64,000 bases of DNA from Mucidula mucida. Lineage: Eukaryota > Basidiomycota > Agaricomycetes > Agaricales > Physalacriaceae. A program made the position numbers and the translations under genes. Shown piece by piece: positions 21,514 through 34,237 of the stretch. The stretch is taken from positions 248,001 through 312,000 of the forward strand of contig JADNYV010000025.1 in NCBI GenBank assembly GCA_015501055.1, written 5' to 3'. A model generated the notes under the pieces. The model saw nothing but the letters and a program-made list of their open reading frames with translations, was not told the DNA's origin and searched no databases. The first letter of the stretch is position 1; the number at the start of each line of letters is the position of its first letter.

Positions 21514-24500
21514 CTAGTGAAGGTGAAAGGGTTTGGACGGCGGGCGGATGTGGATGTATCGGAGGCAGTGAGGGCGAGCTATGGATTGAGAAGGCGGTCG
21601 TTCAGGTGCAGGAGAACGTCGCTTTGAACTCGAGGAAGGCGACATTTCAACATCATAATCATATTCTTTCCGTTTCCGACTCGGCCCAACATCAACCATA
21701 AGACTGCTATCGCTGCCGCGGCTTGGAGGAGGGCGACCTGACACCGCGTTGACAGAGCCCCATCTCTGCCACGGAGGTGGCGGTGGGAGTGTCACAGACG
21801 GAGAAGGTACAGGAAGGATTGTGGAAGATGAGGCACGGGGAGGTGGAAGTACTCCACGAGAAGAAGTGTGAGGCGATCGGGAAGGAGGTAAGGGCAATGT
21901 GTCTGGGGCAAGAGGAGAGTCGAAAACGTCGGGTGGATTCGAATTTCCAGAAACCACCCGCGCAAGTTCCACAAATAACGTGGCCATCCATGGAGGCTGT
22001 AGCTTTTTATACAGAATCTTCTTACTGCATTGTTCTAGCATGGCTTCGGTATCGACGTAGAGCTCTGGAGCAATAGGGGCAGTGGCGTTCGCATCTACTA
22101 GAGAAAGTATCAGTAACGAACACGACAAAGGCGAATTAAACGTACGCAAGGGTTTGACTCGGACTTCGGCGTACGCGTACCTTGTACCCTTCCGAAGACA
22201 GCAAAGAGGACAAGTGAACTTCTTCCGACTGGTCGAGTTCTGATCCTGTGGAAAGAAGACACAGCCGGCATGATACAACTTCCCGCAGCCCTCGCACTCA
22301 ACGGTGGCATAGTTGAGCAGGTAAAGAGTACGACCGCGACAGATGCAGCGCGTCCCATCAGACCAATCGACGTCCAAGTCCTGGCCAAACTGAAACTTGG
22401 GGCGTTTGGGCTTGCGCGGCCGAGTAACATGGGGCCGTGAAGCTAGGATACGATGCAGCTGTGCGAGATCCAGACCGAACGAAACATCTGGGTTGGGCGA
22501 TACGGCAAATTGAATCTTGTACAATTTACGCATGTAGTGTCGGACTTGATGAATGAAATCCGGACGCTGGTTGACTGGCTGGGCAGTATAGGATAAGAAC
22601 TGGCCTATGGAGGCAGACAGCCGATCCACGCGATGTATGATGGTCTGCAAATTCTTGTAATCGTTAGAATACGTTCTAGTAATGTTGGGCGCGCGCTCCA
22701 GGATGTCAGGAAGAAAGCAGAAGTGCCAATTCCGCTCCTTCCGAATTTCACCATTCCAGTGTTGATGGTCGCAGAACGGACACGATCCTCCATTCTTCGC
22801 GCACTCCCCATGGAAGCGAGCAAAGCAATAATCGCACTGAACGGCATCTGAGACGATACCTGCCGGTGGCGGACGAACAGGAAGGTTACAGATGCAAGTA
22901 AAGAACTCGTCGCCAGGTGGAATATCGTCGTTGGGTCGTGTGCACTCCAGAACGTCCTCCAAGACGGCCTGACCTTCAGGCTGACCGTGGCCCTCATTGT
23001 ACCAAGGCAATTCTTTCAACCAAGCACCATGCCGCTCGAGCTGGACCTCTAATGCTTCGAAAGCGGAGAGGTTGAACATGTGGAGATGATCGCGAGTGTA
23101 CTTGCGCCATTGTTGTAACGTCGCAAATAGGTCCTCATTCGGAGATTTGCGATACTTTCGATGAACGACCTGATCGCACCGAATCTCCAAATCCACAGCA
23201 ATCTGAGCGGTGGCTTTAAGGTCTTGCACAGCGGCAATCTTGAAGTCCTTCTCCGCACGAGTGACGAGTCGCATGACATCCTGTGGCCGAGGCTTCGTCG
23301 CATCGGCATCTGGTTGAAGCCATGCAAGGGCCTGTTTCTCAAAGTCCTTGGCTTTCGCACGAGACTGCATCAGGCGGTCGAGGACTGTCGGATCGATAGG
23401 TATGCTGCTGTCCAGATCAGCGAATGCGTCTAGCTCTTCGATAGTCTTAATCGGCTGAGCAAGTATGTTCTTCGCGCGATCGTCCCAGCTATTGCCTTCC
23501 TGCTGACGTCGCTCTAGAAGCTGAACATACTTGTCGTCTGCAGGCATGTTGCAGGCTCGCGTGCGTGTCAAAAGTTGACGAACCTCCTCCAGAGTCATCG
23601 TTACCTCTGGGTCATCCAGCATCTCTTGTAGTTCCTTCGTCAACGAGACGCGCTCCACGACCTGCTCCACTCGGACCAACTCCTCCAGGAGAACGTTCAA
23701 TGAGGAACCTTCCAGGAGCAAACGTTTACACTTCTCGATGAAATCGTCGGACTCGAAAGCGCCGTCATCGTCAGTAGAGATCAGAGCATTCGCTTGCCTC
23801 TTGACTTCCTCCGCTTGGTTGGCAAGATTTTGCAGGGAGGTGATCTCCGGACAATCAAAGCCTAGCTGGTCGACCTTATTGAGAACCTCATATAAATCGT
23901 CGAGAGTGCGCTCGGGCTTGTCCTCCTCTTCAGCCGCGCGTCCACGTGAGCGTCGCGCGCGCTTGCGACTTTGCTTTCGAACGATAAAAGCGTTGGCTTC
24001 GTCCACCCATTCATTCGCCTTCGTGACGCATTTACGAAGGTGTATGAGCTCGGGAAGGTTGAAAGTGATGCGTTCGCCTTCAGCAAGGAGCGCACGGAGA
24101 GAGCGAAGAGGTGGGCGAGGACTGTCGGAAAGTAATCGTCCAAGTTTAGCTTGCCATGTTGTCGGTACAGCAGCACGCTCGGATACTTTCGTTTCGATAT
24201 CATGCAGCTCGTCGTCCGAAAAACGCGTGCGTAGGGTATACGAAACACGATGTTCCGCCTTGTCGCAAAGAAGGTGAGCATGATCGACGCAGACTACTTG
24301 CTTGGTGCAGTTGCTGGTGACCTGTGACAGATAACAGAAAGCTTTGCACACGGCGCATTGGTATTGCTCTTCCGGGCGATCCTCTTCCTCCAAAATCTCG
24401 ATCAACCCAATCTCGCGAGCCTTCCTGCGGTCGGTCATCTCTCTGTTCATCATTTCCCTGAGACTGTCAAGAAGCCTGTTCACATTGTCAATTGGGCTGT

Positions 24501-27320
24501 CCTCCAATTAGTCTACGTGTGACATACCATATCGCGGTCTTAATCGATTGACTTTGCTGAGTGATCGTGATCAGCAGCTCGTCGTGAGAAAACACCGGTA
24601 GTTTTGAATGTTCGCGATATCTCTGAACGCAGTCGCGGCCGTACGGGAGCCAGTCCGGCAAGGCGAAGTTCACAGCTTCGTTGAAGTTCAGCTGGAAAGG
24701 ATATCAATGCGGAGGCAAACAACGAAAAAAGGTGGCATACCCCATGATTGAACCCAGCATGGTAGGACTTGGGAAAAGTGATAACAAATTCACCTGCTCG
24801 CTGATTACACGAGTACACACGGACGCCTGCTTTCTTCACCCGGTCGGGGTTCATGAGAGTAACCAGCTGGAAAAGAAGGTCTGGTTGGGCCTCGAAAAGA
24901 TCGGGAGCCTCGCTCTTCATGGCAGCCTCGAACTTGGCCGCATCTTCACCAGGAATTCCATACCAACTCTTTGTCTCACCCCAATGCACTAATGGCAATA
25001 AGTTATATGTTGCCAAGAAAAGGAAAGAAACTCCACGTACTGAAATTGATGCTGTAGGTATAATGATCCTGTCATGTAACATTTAGGCATATGCCTTGTG
25101 TATGGCAGGAAACTCACCTCGTTATGCCAACAAAATGTCGAAAAGGTCATGCCGACATACGTCCAAGGAACAGTCATACCAGAGATGTCCGATTTAATGA
25201 AGCGTAAAAGGGAGTCGGAAACAATGGGTATATTGTTTAGATTCCACGGATCCTTTGCGTAGGGATCAAGCGGATGTAACTCTATCGAAGGCATCCCGCT
25301 AACGACAGTTAGAGGGACGCGCAAAAGAGTGAAGACTTGACATACCTCCCGTGGGTGGTAGAGTGAACGTCTGCACCATATTCAATCTCCACAGTCTCAT
25401 TAGAATTTTCTACAAGGCGCCAGAACTCTTTCTCAACATCGGCCTCTGAGAGTACATGGTTTCCGATCCGAGTCATAGTGGGATCATCGATGCCTTCCAT
25501 AGCATTCTCGTGTCTTTGTGGCGGATGACTTTCGAACCAAAAGCGGCGAAACTCGCGGTCTCTCGCTTGAAAGCTCGAAAGTGTATGTTCGTCACCTTCG
25601 TCAAAACCGAAGTCACGACCACTTCCGCTCAAACATGCATGGCAATACCACGCGCCCTTCGGAATAGACTTGACTTTGGGCGTCAGGCAGAACGTATGGT
25701 AACCTAATTTGTCAACGTTGGCAGGCGCAAGCACAGATTTACCAGAACGTCCTTACCACAATCACACCCGTCACACAACAGCATTTGAGTGCCTTCATTG
25801 TCCTTGAAGCAAATTTCGCAATGGGCCTACAATCTTGTCATAAGCGAAAGAGAATGACCCGTTGACAGGACGTACCTCTTGCGCAGATTTGACCTTGACC
25901 TTGTCATGGATGACAGCTGGTAATTCTGCAGGTGTTGGCGCGAAGAGAGAAGACTTTGGAGCAGTTGCTGAGATTACTTCGGTCACCAGAATGAGCATGA
26001 AGTACGAAACACCTACAGGGCGTATCTGGCACGACTCTTTTACTCCTGCGAGGCCGGAGTGGGGAGTCAATTTCTTCCTCCGACTCTGCAACTTTACGGG
26101 GCCGCACGGGGGACTCAGTCTCGTCGTCTGAGTCTACAGAGGGTTCTGACAATGGGCTGGGTGGGGTCAAAGGACTGATAGGCGGTAATCCGTCTATAGG
26201 AGCTTCTGCTTTGAAGACGCCGGAAGAAGGCGGCTTCACGGAAGGTGTTTGAGGTCCGTTCCGTTTTTGTTCACAAAAGCGTTCGTATGGGAGAATAATT
26301 CGCATGTACGACTGCTTTATCTGAGTCGTAAGGCCTTGAATGCCTCTGTATCCCAGAAGCCGGCCCAGATCGGCCCATCTTTTATCTCTGCTGACCTACG
26401 CATACAAGTGAGGAATGACTCGGGAAGTTGGTTGAACGCGACGTACCGCTTCATAGCCACCCATCTTGTTCACCTCTTTCTTGAGTAACCAGAGATCCAT
26501 CGGCTTGTGGTTGATCGTTGGAACGACCACACGAGGGTTGCCTTGTTGTTTATGGAATCGGTACAGCTGCTCTAAGAAGTTTATCTTGGCTCTGGATGCA
26601 GCTTCTATCGAGTTTAACCGTTGCAGACGAGTCTTAAAACGAAAAGTCTTGCGGAAGGACGTCAGAACCAAAATCGCCAGAACAGCGCCAGAACCAGTAA
26701 CGAACCTCAGTATCCGTTACGAATGGCATTTTCCATCCATCGGGTGGCACAATCTTGCAGATACCATAGTTCCTTGCCTGGTCTGCTATCGATTTGACGT
26801 ACGCCATGGGGTCCTTGAATTCCTCGGATGTGGGATAGTACGATGGACATTCTTCGAGATCAAAAGGCCTGGAGATATGTCCTGGAGGTCGATAGTGCCT
26901 GGGAGACGTAGTTCTGACCGTGGAGAGATCGAGGGTAGTGGGCACAGGAATGGGAGCAACATTCTGGTATCGCTCTGCTAAAATATCCGGAGGTTCTGAG
27001 TCGTCTCGTTCGACCATTTGGGGTATATCTCTCTCCTTGAGAGCAGCCAGAGCATCCGTTTTAGATTTTCGCGGTGCCCTCTTCTGGTCGGCAGGCTCCG
27101 ACTGAGGAGGCTTAGCTGGCTTCACTGGTTCCGCCTCAATGGGTACAGCTCCTTCAACAGGGATGCTGATACAAGAGTAGAATGTTGGTTCCGAAGAGTC
27201 TGGAAATTTCGAAGGGGAGGAACTACTGAAAGAAGTTTGTTGTGGTACAGGCGTCGGAGTCGTGAAACGAGATGATTTGCTCCTCCGCGAGGGCGCCGAA
27301 GTCGAGGGACTGCCGTGCAT
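21514..27320 (-). CDS. KDM5/JARID1-type histone H3K4 demethylase
   Basis: Fe(II)/2-oxoglutarate-dependent demethylase of H3K4me2/3. Twelve exons (minus): 26706-27320, 26447-26647, 26017-26395, 25876-25967, 25757-25826, 25346-25703, 25118-25298, 25041-25068, 24741-24988, 24528-24691, 22146-24475, 21514-22097; about 1749 aa, all in phase. Order: JmjN ([18 protein letters not shown]), ARID ([33 protein letters not shown]), PHD1 ([20 protein letters not shown]), JmjC, C5HC2 zinc finger ([17 protein letters not shown]), PLU-1 helices and two further PHD-like fingers ([16 protein letters not shown]). The iron triad is visible: HxE in FCWHNED and the late His in SYHAGFNHG. An in-frame ATG at 27512 exists, but 27320 (MHGSPST) fits better. 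No frame break in about 5.2 kb of coding sequence. Confidence 0.95.
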
Positions 27321-28246
27321 AGAGAGAGTCGCGGTATCGGGACTGCCGAAGACCGTCGACCCGTGCGGTGTGGCGTTCAGTAGTTTAGATGCTGGTAAAT
27401 TGCTGAGAATTGCGGCACTGTATAATTGGAAGTCCGACCGCCCTGAACATTTCCACGTGACATCCAAGAATGGAAATATACTCTTCCAGTGCTCGGCGGC
27501 ATTTGCCGGCACTCACGTCTCCTGCCTGAAAGTCCTTTGTACCGGGTGCAATGCTCTTCTTGTTATGCGAAAACTAATATCTGACTAATTCTCCAGATGG
27601 GTGATACTTTTGTGTTTTTTATCTGCTGTTCGCCAAAAGAAGATTCCGCACTGGGCTATTCTATTTTTAGGGCGATAGTCACGAACTCCACCAATACACA
27701 GGAAAACACGTTCCTTTCGGCGAAGGGACCACAACAATCGCTTTTGGTGGTGGTCTAGGGATCATGGGCTGGTCTCCTCTCAAAGTCGGCGTTACTCTGA
27801 GAACTTTCGTGATGCCGGCACACATAGTAACGCCGACTCGGCTTGGTCGATCGAACTCGTCGAAGACTCGAACTTGAATGTAAACTTTGTGGATGTTCGA
27901 AGTTGGAAACGTACGAGATCCTGATACACAAGGACGCGGGATGTAAGATCACCTCAAAGCGAGACAGCGCCTAGTAAATCCCGCCTACCGTTACCAACTT
28001 TCAAGACCTCATCACGGACCAAATGGTTCTAATCTGAATGGGCTTTCACCAAATGTCCCTTCCCATTCCATCAGGGCGCTTTAGTCTCGGGACCGATCAT
28101 CAAATGCTTAGATCGATCTCAGATCCGTTGATGGCCAATACCTCCGTTTCGGCCTTCTTGGGACACTTTTGGCCGAACTTTGTCGCTTCGAAGTTCGGAC
28201 TGTATCTTTCTGATCACGCCATGGCTTGGCTCCTCTTCTAATTAGG
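27321..28246. other. 926-bp intergenic region, no gene seen
   Basis: Upstream region of the KDM5 gene and downstream of bst1. Contains an 11-bp inverted repeat (listed separately) and several imperfect repeats of the TCGAA type around 27850-27905. No ORF that resembles a protein and no recognised transposon end. Confidence 0.5.
27785..27837. repeat. 11-bp perfect inverted repeat with 31-nt spacer
   Basis: GTCGGCGTTAC (27785-27795) and GTAACGCCGAC (27827-27837). Could form a hairpin in RNA or be a dimeric binding site about 470 bp upstream of the KDM5 start. Confidence 0.7.
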
Positions 28247-31200
28247 TTAAGGCTTACTACGAGACCAGCGTCGCCAGTAGCTGGGCCCAATTCTAAGTGC
28301 AACGAGCGTCGCGATGGAAAGTCTGGCGGTATCAAAAACCATGTATGCCTTCCTCGATCCAATGAGAAACGCGACGCCCCCAACGACCAGGAAAACCCAT
28401 CGCGCCGAGACAGTTTTTTCGAATCTAAAGGAAAATGTAAGTTTCTATATATTGGGACATACATGGAACAAACCTAGTTCTCCTGAAGATTGTGGTCCCT
28501 GTCGTCCTTGAGTTGAAATCTACAAGGGCGAGGAATGGGGCAACATTCAGGACGAAATGGTCTCCATCAAAAGGCGTAGTGAGCCCTGCAGTGAGCAGTG
28601 TTCTGACCCACACAACAAGAACAGGTGCCGCGAGAGGTAGAAGCCATGTCATGAATAGTAGGATATGTTGATTGAGATTATTATTTGCATTCAAGGATGA
28701 GGTTTCCGAATTCCGCAGTGTTTCAGACGTTGACGTTTCGCTCGCAGCCTGTTCAGGCGTTGACGCGCAAGTCATAAACTGAATCGTCCAACATCCCAAA
28801 AAAGCAACCTGCCAAGGAATGAACAGGAAAACCGCTAGTAAAATCAATGCCATCGAAATGAGAGTGGCACCGGTGATGACTTCGTGTCGCGATCTAACGC
28901 GGAGGCTGTGAGTACGCACGACTTAATGATGAGCTTAGAGCTCACTTGTTATGGAAACGTTTCGATACCAATTTGAATGGCCATACGAGGAGAGATAACA
29001 AGACGAAACTGCAGCCAACGAGACCGGTTGATATAAGCATCAGTAATGGTCCTATAGGTGCCAGTAAAGGGATTCCTTGGTTCCCAAGAAGGACATTTGC
29101 GGACAACGGGATGCAGCCAATCAAAAAGGACGCCGTTGATAGTAATAGCAAGCGCTGTCGAACGAACAGAGTGAACGTTTGTGCAACGGTCGGTGTGATG
29201 ACTATAGGTAATGAACTTCTGGGTTGCAGAAAAGGAGAAATCACCGACTTGGAATGTCACCACTATCACTTTTACCCCAAAAATCGAACATCATTACAGA
29301 AACAACACCGATCGCCCAGCAAACAACGCTTGTGAAAAATCTAGAAGCCCACCTGCCCAAAGTTTGTACCCAGGCAATCTCCAAGTGTATGTCTTCTAAA
29401 GGGCAACCAGTAGAAAGGAAATCGAGAAGGATGCCATGAGCAGGGACGCCAGAGTCTACGAACGGTCCCACGCTATGTGTGTGTAGAAGGATCTCGTTTG
29501 AATGCCGGTCGCTCAATGCGAAGTAATGGACCTCAGAACGGGGTGACCTGTGAACCAGCAGAGGTGATAGATGCGTGTCTGTAAACGAACGTCAAAGAGA
29601 AGAAGTGTAAGCAACGTCAAAGGAGTACCTATGCAGCTCTGATTAGGACTTGTAGTAGACGATAAACAAGGAGTGCGTGATTTAGCAAATTAGGAAGCTG
29701 TAGCACCGCGTGCATATTTTCGTTTTTGGGCAGCTCTAGTGTTACACCACCGGATAGCATGTCTAGGACAGCGGATATTAGATAGCCCTCGAATGACGGA
29801 TAGGTCTTACCAGTAGTGCTCACGGGGTGTGTCGCGGTTGACTCAGTTGCCGTATGTGCGACCACCCATCCAACACCTTCCGCGCGGTCAAGTTGGACAG
29901 CAATCCATCGACCTTGACGCCGAGTAGATGAAAGTTCCACCTCGAAAAGTACAACTCCTTCAGATTCATCCGATCCTTCACCAGCGATGGGAAACGTCTT
30001 GCCCGGTATAGGACTCGGTACCAAACGGAGAACCGAAGGCGCAAGAGGTTCGCACTCAGTATTGACATTATCAGCAGCTTGATTGCACAATAAAACCGAC
30101 ACCTCAAGAGGTAGAGGCTTGTGTGGAGAAACAAAAGATATCGAGCCTTTAGACACATACAACGTGAATTTGGACGCGTCCAAGCTCAATGGCAGTAGGT
30201 AGACAGCATTGCCATTTGGTTTGTCAAGGATTAATCGCTCGCCTTCCTGGAGATATCTATATTGATCCATAGGAACTGACGAACTCGTGACCAGTGAAAT
30301 ATGGGGTGGAAGGCGTGTACCATCTCGTAACCAACGGTCCAGAATAGTCGCTCGGTCGACGTCTGCATTTTGAAGCTCCAGCGCTGCTCTGGCTACACGC
30401 CATCGAACCTGGTGGCACCACACCATTTCACGATGACCCACACCCGTCCACGCGCCCTCTAAAGCCGACGAGAACACGGTTCGCCTATATGGCGAGTCTC
30501 CATCTTCCAGAATGCATGATTCTGAAGGAATCATCATGTCTGTTGCGCCGCCACATAACGACATGATCGGAGTGGGATCGTTCTTCAGAACGGCCTTGTT
30601 TATGTCATATATGCGGTCAATTCGCTGGTCAAAGCGGGCAGGAGGCAGCGTATGTGGCGTCGACATGGTGATAATGGCAGCAATATTAGCTGATGGCAGC
30701 AGTGACGTCGCAACAATGCCGCCCATAGAGTGGCCAAGGATGATGATTTTCGTATTTGGCGGGTAACGCGAGAGAATGTACGCAACCGCGTCCGACGTGA
30801 ATCGAGTCTGTGCTTCCATAGTGGGACCATGAAAAGCAGATAGATCTTCGTTGAAATCCACTAGCAAAATATCTATTTAGGAAAGGAGGTAATACTAATA
30901 GACAGGTTGACAAACCAGTAAACATATCTATCGGTCTCAAGGAAGTAGCTTGAATTTCCGGTGACACTTGATGGGGAGAGGTGTAGTATTGTCTAACAGC
31001 AGACGACGCTATGGACCGCACTTGATGGGAAGACCCTGCGTTTCCTGGAATAAAGAGGACTGGTTGGTGTCCATGAATCTTGCCGAGCGTTAGGTCATCG
31101 TCAATGAAGGAGAGAGCAGCGCGACCACACCTGATTACTTTCCCAGCCAACTTCTCTATACAACCACAAGGAGTATCTATGCGCAAGGGGCGTCCACGAT

Positions 31201-31361
31201 GCGTTGAATTCAGGTTGGAGGATATACGACGGTGACATCCATGACATGCGACATCCTTGTGGTGAGAGAGAAGTCTGAACACGTAAGGTCGCAATATAAA
31301 AACACAGAACAGCAGCTAACGAGCCCAGGCAAAGTAAAATGGTGAAATGTGCTCGTGGCAT
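28247..31361 (-). CDS. bst1: GPI inositol-deacylase (Bst1/PGAP1)
   Basis: ER membrane lipase-fold enzyme that removes the inositol acyl chain of GPI anchors so that anchored proteins can leave the ER. Exons (minus) 31131-31361, 30916-31078, 29661-30860, 29276-29578, 28946-29201, 28474-28905 and 28247-28424; about 920 aa. A signal-anchor (LLCLGSLAAVLCFYIATL) precedes VLFIPGNAGSSHQVRSI, VDFNEDLSAFHG and the nucleophile motif LGHSMGGIVA. The catalytic region ends near GVGHREMVWCHQVRW. The C-terminal third holds several hydrophobic segments. The end of the third exon is uncertain: the frame hits TAG right before a GTACTC donor-like site, and the in-phase alternative donor at 29660 is weak. Start lies 75 bp from the divergent gpi11 start. 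Confidence 0.9.
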
Positions 31362-31436
31362 TGCTGGAACATGGACGCGTGAAGACAGCCCGATCGCCGG
31401 TCCGTGCCGCCGACTCCATCTCATTCAGCATCCACG
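31362..31436. promoter_or_regulatory. Bidirectional promoter between two GPI-anchor genes
   Basis: Only 75 bp separate the ATGs of bst1 (-) and gpi11 (+). Any core promoter and both leaders must lie here or inside the neighbouring coding regions. No TATA box seen. Confidence 0.6.
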
Positions 31437-32511
31437 ATGGCGAAACGAAAGGCGAATAAAACGGCAAAAGCAGCGCCTCAACAAAGTGAACCGCTCGATA
31501 TGGCCAACGCACCATTCTTTCCTTTTGCCCGATACACGTCCATAGTCGGCGTACACACTAGCCTTCTGGCGTTTGTTGCCCTTTTCTTCCCAAGGATGTT
31601 CATCGACGCCGACATGGAACAGTCGAGTTCAAAAGACAGACCACAACACCCATTTCTCGTCGCACTCACGACGTCTCCGACGATTACGGTCTCGTCAATG
31701 ATTCTGGGCGTGGTCGTACTACAAGCATGGTGGGGAGGCTGGATTCGCGACTGGCTGATTGACTATTCGCTCAATGGTTCGGACGACGCCCGTCGTCTCG
31801 ACAAGACAAAGATCAACGAGCGTAAAACCTCAGTGAGTGATACTCATGGTGTTGAATCGCGGTATTGACTTGGTCGACATGTCAGGCTTTCATAAACGCG
31901 TGGGCCGCGACGCTGGTTGTCTCGCTCGTCTTTCATTTCGTCATCGTACTCTTTGGCGCTCCTATATTCTCCAGGTTTGTGTGTCTGGATCCCTAAAATC
32001 AACATTCCCTGATGATTTGGCACAGCGGTCTTAATACGTACCTTTTGTCACTCCTTATATCTCTGCTCAGCGTGTTTGCTCCTGCGTACACCTATGGCAC
32101 ACCTTCTTTATCCTCTGACACGGAGTCCATGGTTATCAGAATGACGTGGACCAGACTCTTTGCCGAATTCTCGTATGTTGCATAATTTCAGAAGCTTGAA
32201 TTCTGCTGAGTTTCTTCGCAGTATCAGAACCCCTGTAGAACGAGCAATTGCATATCCTTCAGCTGGTGCAATTATAGGCTGCTGGCTTGGAGCAATACCC
32301 ATTGCTCTTGATTGGGATCGCCCATGGCAGGTAAGCAATTGTCGTCACTTGCGATAACAGCACATCAATCTCTCACAAGGCATGGCCGTTGACTCCTGCA
32401 TTTGGAGGCTTACTTGGGTACATCCTGGCTTCTATTGCTGCCCTAACCATCAGCGCCATAACAGCCTTGGCCCAGGAAGACATTCGAAGAGAACGTTTGA
32501 AAACGTCTTAG
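31437..32511 (+). CDS. gpi11: GPI biosynthesis protein Pig-F/Gpi11
   Basis: ER membrane partner of the ethanolamine-phosphate transferases that add EtN-P to GPI mannoses. Exons 31437-31832, 31886-31974, 32026-32172, 32222-32330 and 32380-32511 give 290 aa. Multiple TM segments are visible (TSIVGVHTSLLAFVALFFP, TVSSMILGVVVLQAWWGG, WAATLVVSLVFHFVIVLFG, TYLLSLLISLLSVFAPAY). The family hallmark region is near the C-terminus: GAIIGCWLGAIPIALDWDRP followed by WQAWPLTPAFGGLLGY. A lysine-rich N-terminus and a basic C-terminus (RRERLKTS) face the cytosol by inference. Intact, normal length. Confidence 0.95.
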
Positions 32512-32741
32512 GTGAGCTCAGTTCAGATTTCATCTTACCCTCAGTTTTCTTAGCTCGTTCTGAGCATCTTAGAGCGTGATGTATATCTGTCCTAATTATG
32601 ATATGGTCAATGGTAGGGCCACATACGAACCCCGGCAAGGCTCTTTGTGCCAACGTCTTTATGCGTGATCTTCAGGGCCACCCCTTTGCTGTTCATTGTT
32701 GCCACCTGGGCCTTTTAGTTTGCTCCTTGTTCTCTCCCATC

Positions 32742-34073
32742 ATGGCGCAAAGGTCCCCTCGAATGCTGCCACACGCGGTCGTCCAGCGAATATTTCAGTT
32801 CACACTTCTCGACAAACCACGTCTCGTACATACAGAGGCACCACTTCTACTTACACAAGTCTGTCGTTCATGGAGACGAGCCGCATATCGAAGCCCTCAA
32901 TTATGGAACGAGCTCAGTGTCGTCGTGGACATCGAAGACGACGGCGACCGCCTCGTTGGCATGTCTTCCCTAGTATGTCGGTGGTTTGCGGCGGCCCAGT
33001 GTTTACCACTAAGCATTGTCATTCGTGCCAAGCACGCCTCGACGCGCTCAACCGGTGCTGTCCTTTGGGGTCTCATAGACGTCCTTCTGGCATTTGCTTC
33101 ACAATGGCAGAGCATCGAATTGGCCGTACCCGCTGTATCATTGCGTTCGTTCCTCGATTTGCGACATTGGGATGTGCCACTGCTCCAGAGTTTCTCGTTC
33201 GTGGAGACCGTTGACGGACCTTCGTTTACTTCGGTGGATATCACATGCTTTCAGTTCCTTGGCCCCAGTGTGAGGCATGTTCAGCTCCTCTTTGAGGGTC
33301 ACGAAGGATTAGTGTCAGAATATGGGATCGACGATACGTCTTTAAAGATTATGAAGACGTTTCCTAGGAGGCATTCCTTTGACAAGCGGCCCATGTCTTT
33401 CACGGTCCATGACGCGTTGCGTCTAGCAAGGACTTGTCCCAACCTGCTCTCCTGCGTACTGCACATCACTGGATCGGCAATGCCAGAAAGCCTAGCGGTT
33501 CTCCCGAAGCTGATGTCCTTCACTGTGCTCACGATTGGTGGCTGGGATTTGGACTGCCTCTTTGAGTCACTTTTCATGCCATCTTTGCATCAGCTCGAAG
33601 TTCAATGCGGATGGTATCGCCCATCTCGATTCGAGCTAAACGACATCGGCCAGCTTCCCTTTACTCCCAATCTTAATCATGCACGAAACCTCCGTCATTT
33701 GACGCTTTCCGCACAACGCGTCCCTGTGCATCTCCTCTGCACAATGCTCGAGCATGCCTCGGAGATCACTCATTTTCGCATCACGTCGTGCCAAGAGTTG
33801 ACGGACGACTTCATGTACACACTCAGCCTTCGCGTCCGACAAGCAAATGGGCCCATCGCTCTGCCCTGCCCACGTCTTGAGAGTTTGTGTATGCTGGGTA
33901 TTTGGGCTATCAGTGACCAGGCTATCCTGCACTTGCTCGGGAAACGGTCGTTCCAGAGTCTGAAGGACGTGGAAATGTCTATCTATCGCGAGATGACGAT
34001 TGAGTGCCTCACATCACCATTGTATGTACAACGTCACTTCGGCATTCAAGCCAACATCTATAGTCAGGTTTGA
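32742..34073 (+). CDS. F-box protein, single exon
   Basis: Putative substrate receptor of an SCF ubiquitin ligase. 443 aa without introns. The N-terminal F-box-like segment runs MLPHAVVQRIFQFTLLD then LLLTQVCRSWRRAAYRSPQL, with the W-R-R-A and P-x-L-W features usual for basidiomycete F-box proteins. The rest has irregular leucine-rich pattern (RNLRHLTLSAQRV, ITHFRITSCQELTDDF, LESLCMLGIWAIS). Such proteins are expanded in Agaricomycetes. An in-frame ATG at 32598 exists, but 32742 begins directly before the F-box. Target unknown. Confidence 0.85.
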   Translation: MAQRSPRMLPHAVVQRIFQFTLLDKPRLVHTEAPLLLTQVCRSWRRAAYRSPQLWNELSVVVDIEDDGDRLVGMSSLVCRWFAAAQCLPLSIVIRAKHASTRSTGAVLWGLIDVLLAFASQWQSIELAVPAVSLRSFLDLRHWDVPLLQSFSFVETVDGPSFTSVDITCFQFLGPSVRHVQLLFEGHEGLVSEYGIDDTSLKIMKTFPRRHSFDKRPMSFTVHDALRLARTCPNLLSCVLHITGSAMPESLAVLPKLMSFTVLTIGGWDLDCLFESLFMPSLHQLEVQCGWYRPSRFELNDIGQLPFTPNLNHARNLRHLTLSAQRVPVHLLCTMLEHASEITHFRITSCQELTDDFMYTLSLRVRQANGPIALPCPRLESLCMLGIWAISDQAILHLLGKRSFQSLKDVEMSIYREMTIECLTSPLYVQRHFGIQANIYSQV

Positions 34074-34237
34074 CGCCAGACGGACGATTAGGATTCTGAC
34101 TTTTAGCTACATTCACGTACCTATCTTTACTATTTTTTTTCTATGAACTCAACTTCAGCTTCAGCGTCGGAATTTCGGGCCTTGATTCCGGTTGTGCGAT
34201 CAATTGAGTTGGGACACCATTTGTACTCGACGTTGTA

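Noticed and set aside
23738..24277. 179-codon open frame antisense within the KDM5 gene
   Set aside because: Serine/arginine-rich shadow; the sense strand encodes the PLU-1 region without interruption.
27321..28246. Transposon remnant in the KDM5/bst1 gap
   Set aside because: Only a short inverted repeat; no target-site duplication, terminal motif or transposase fragment.
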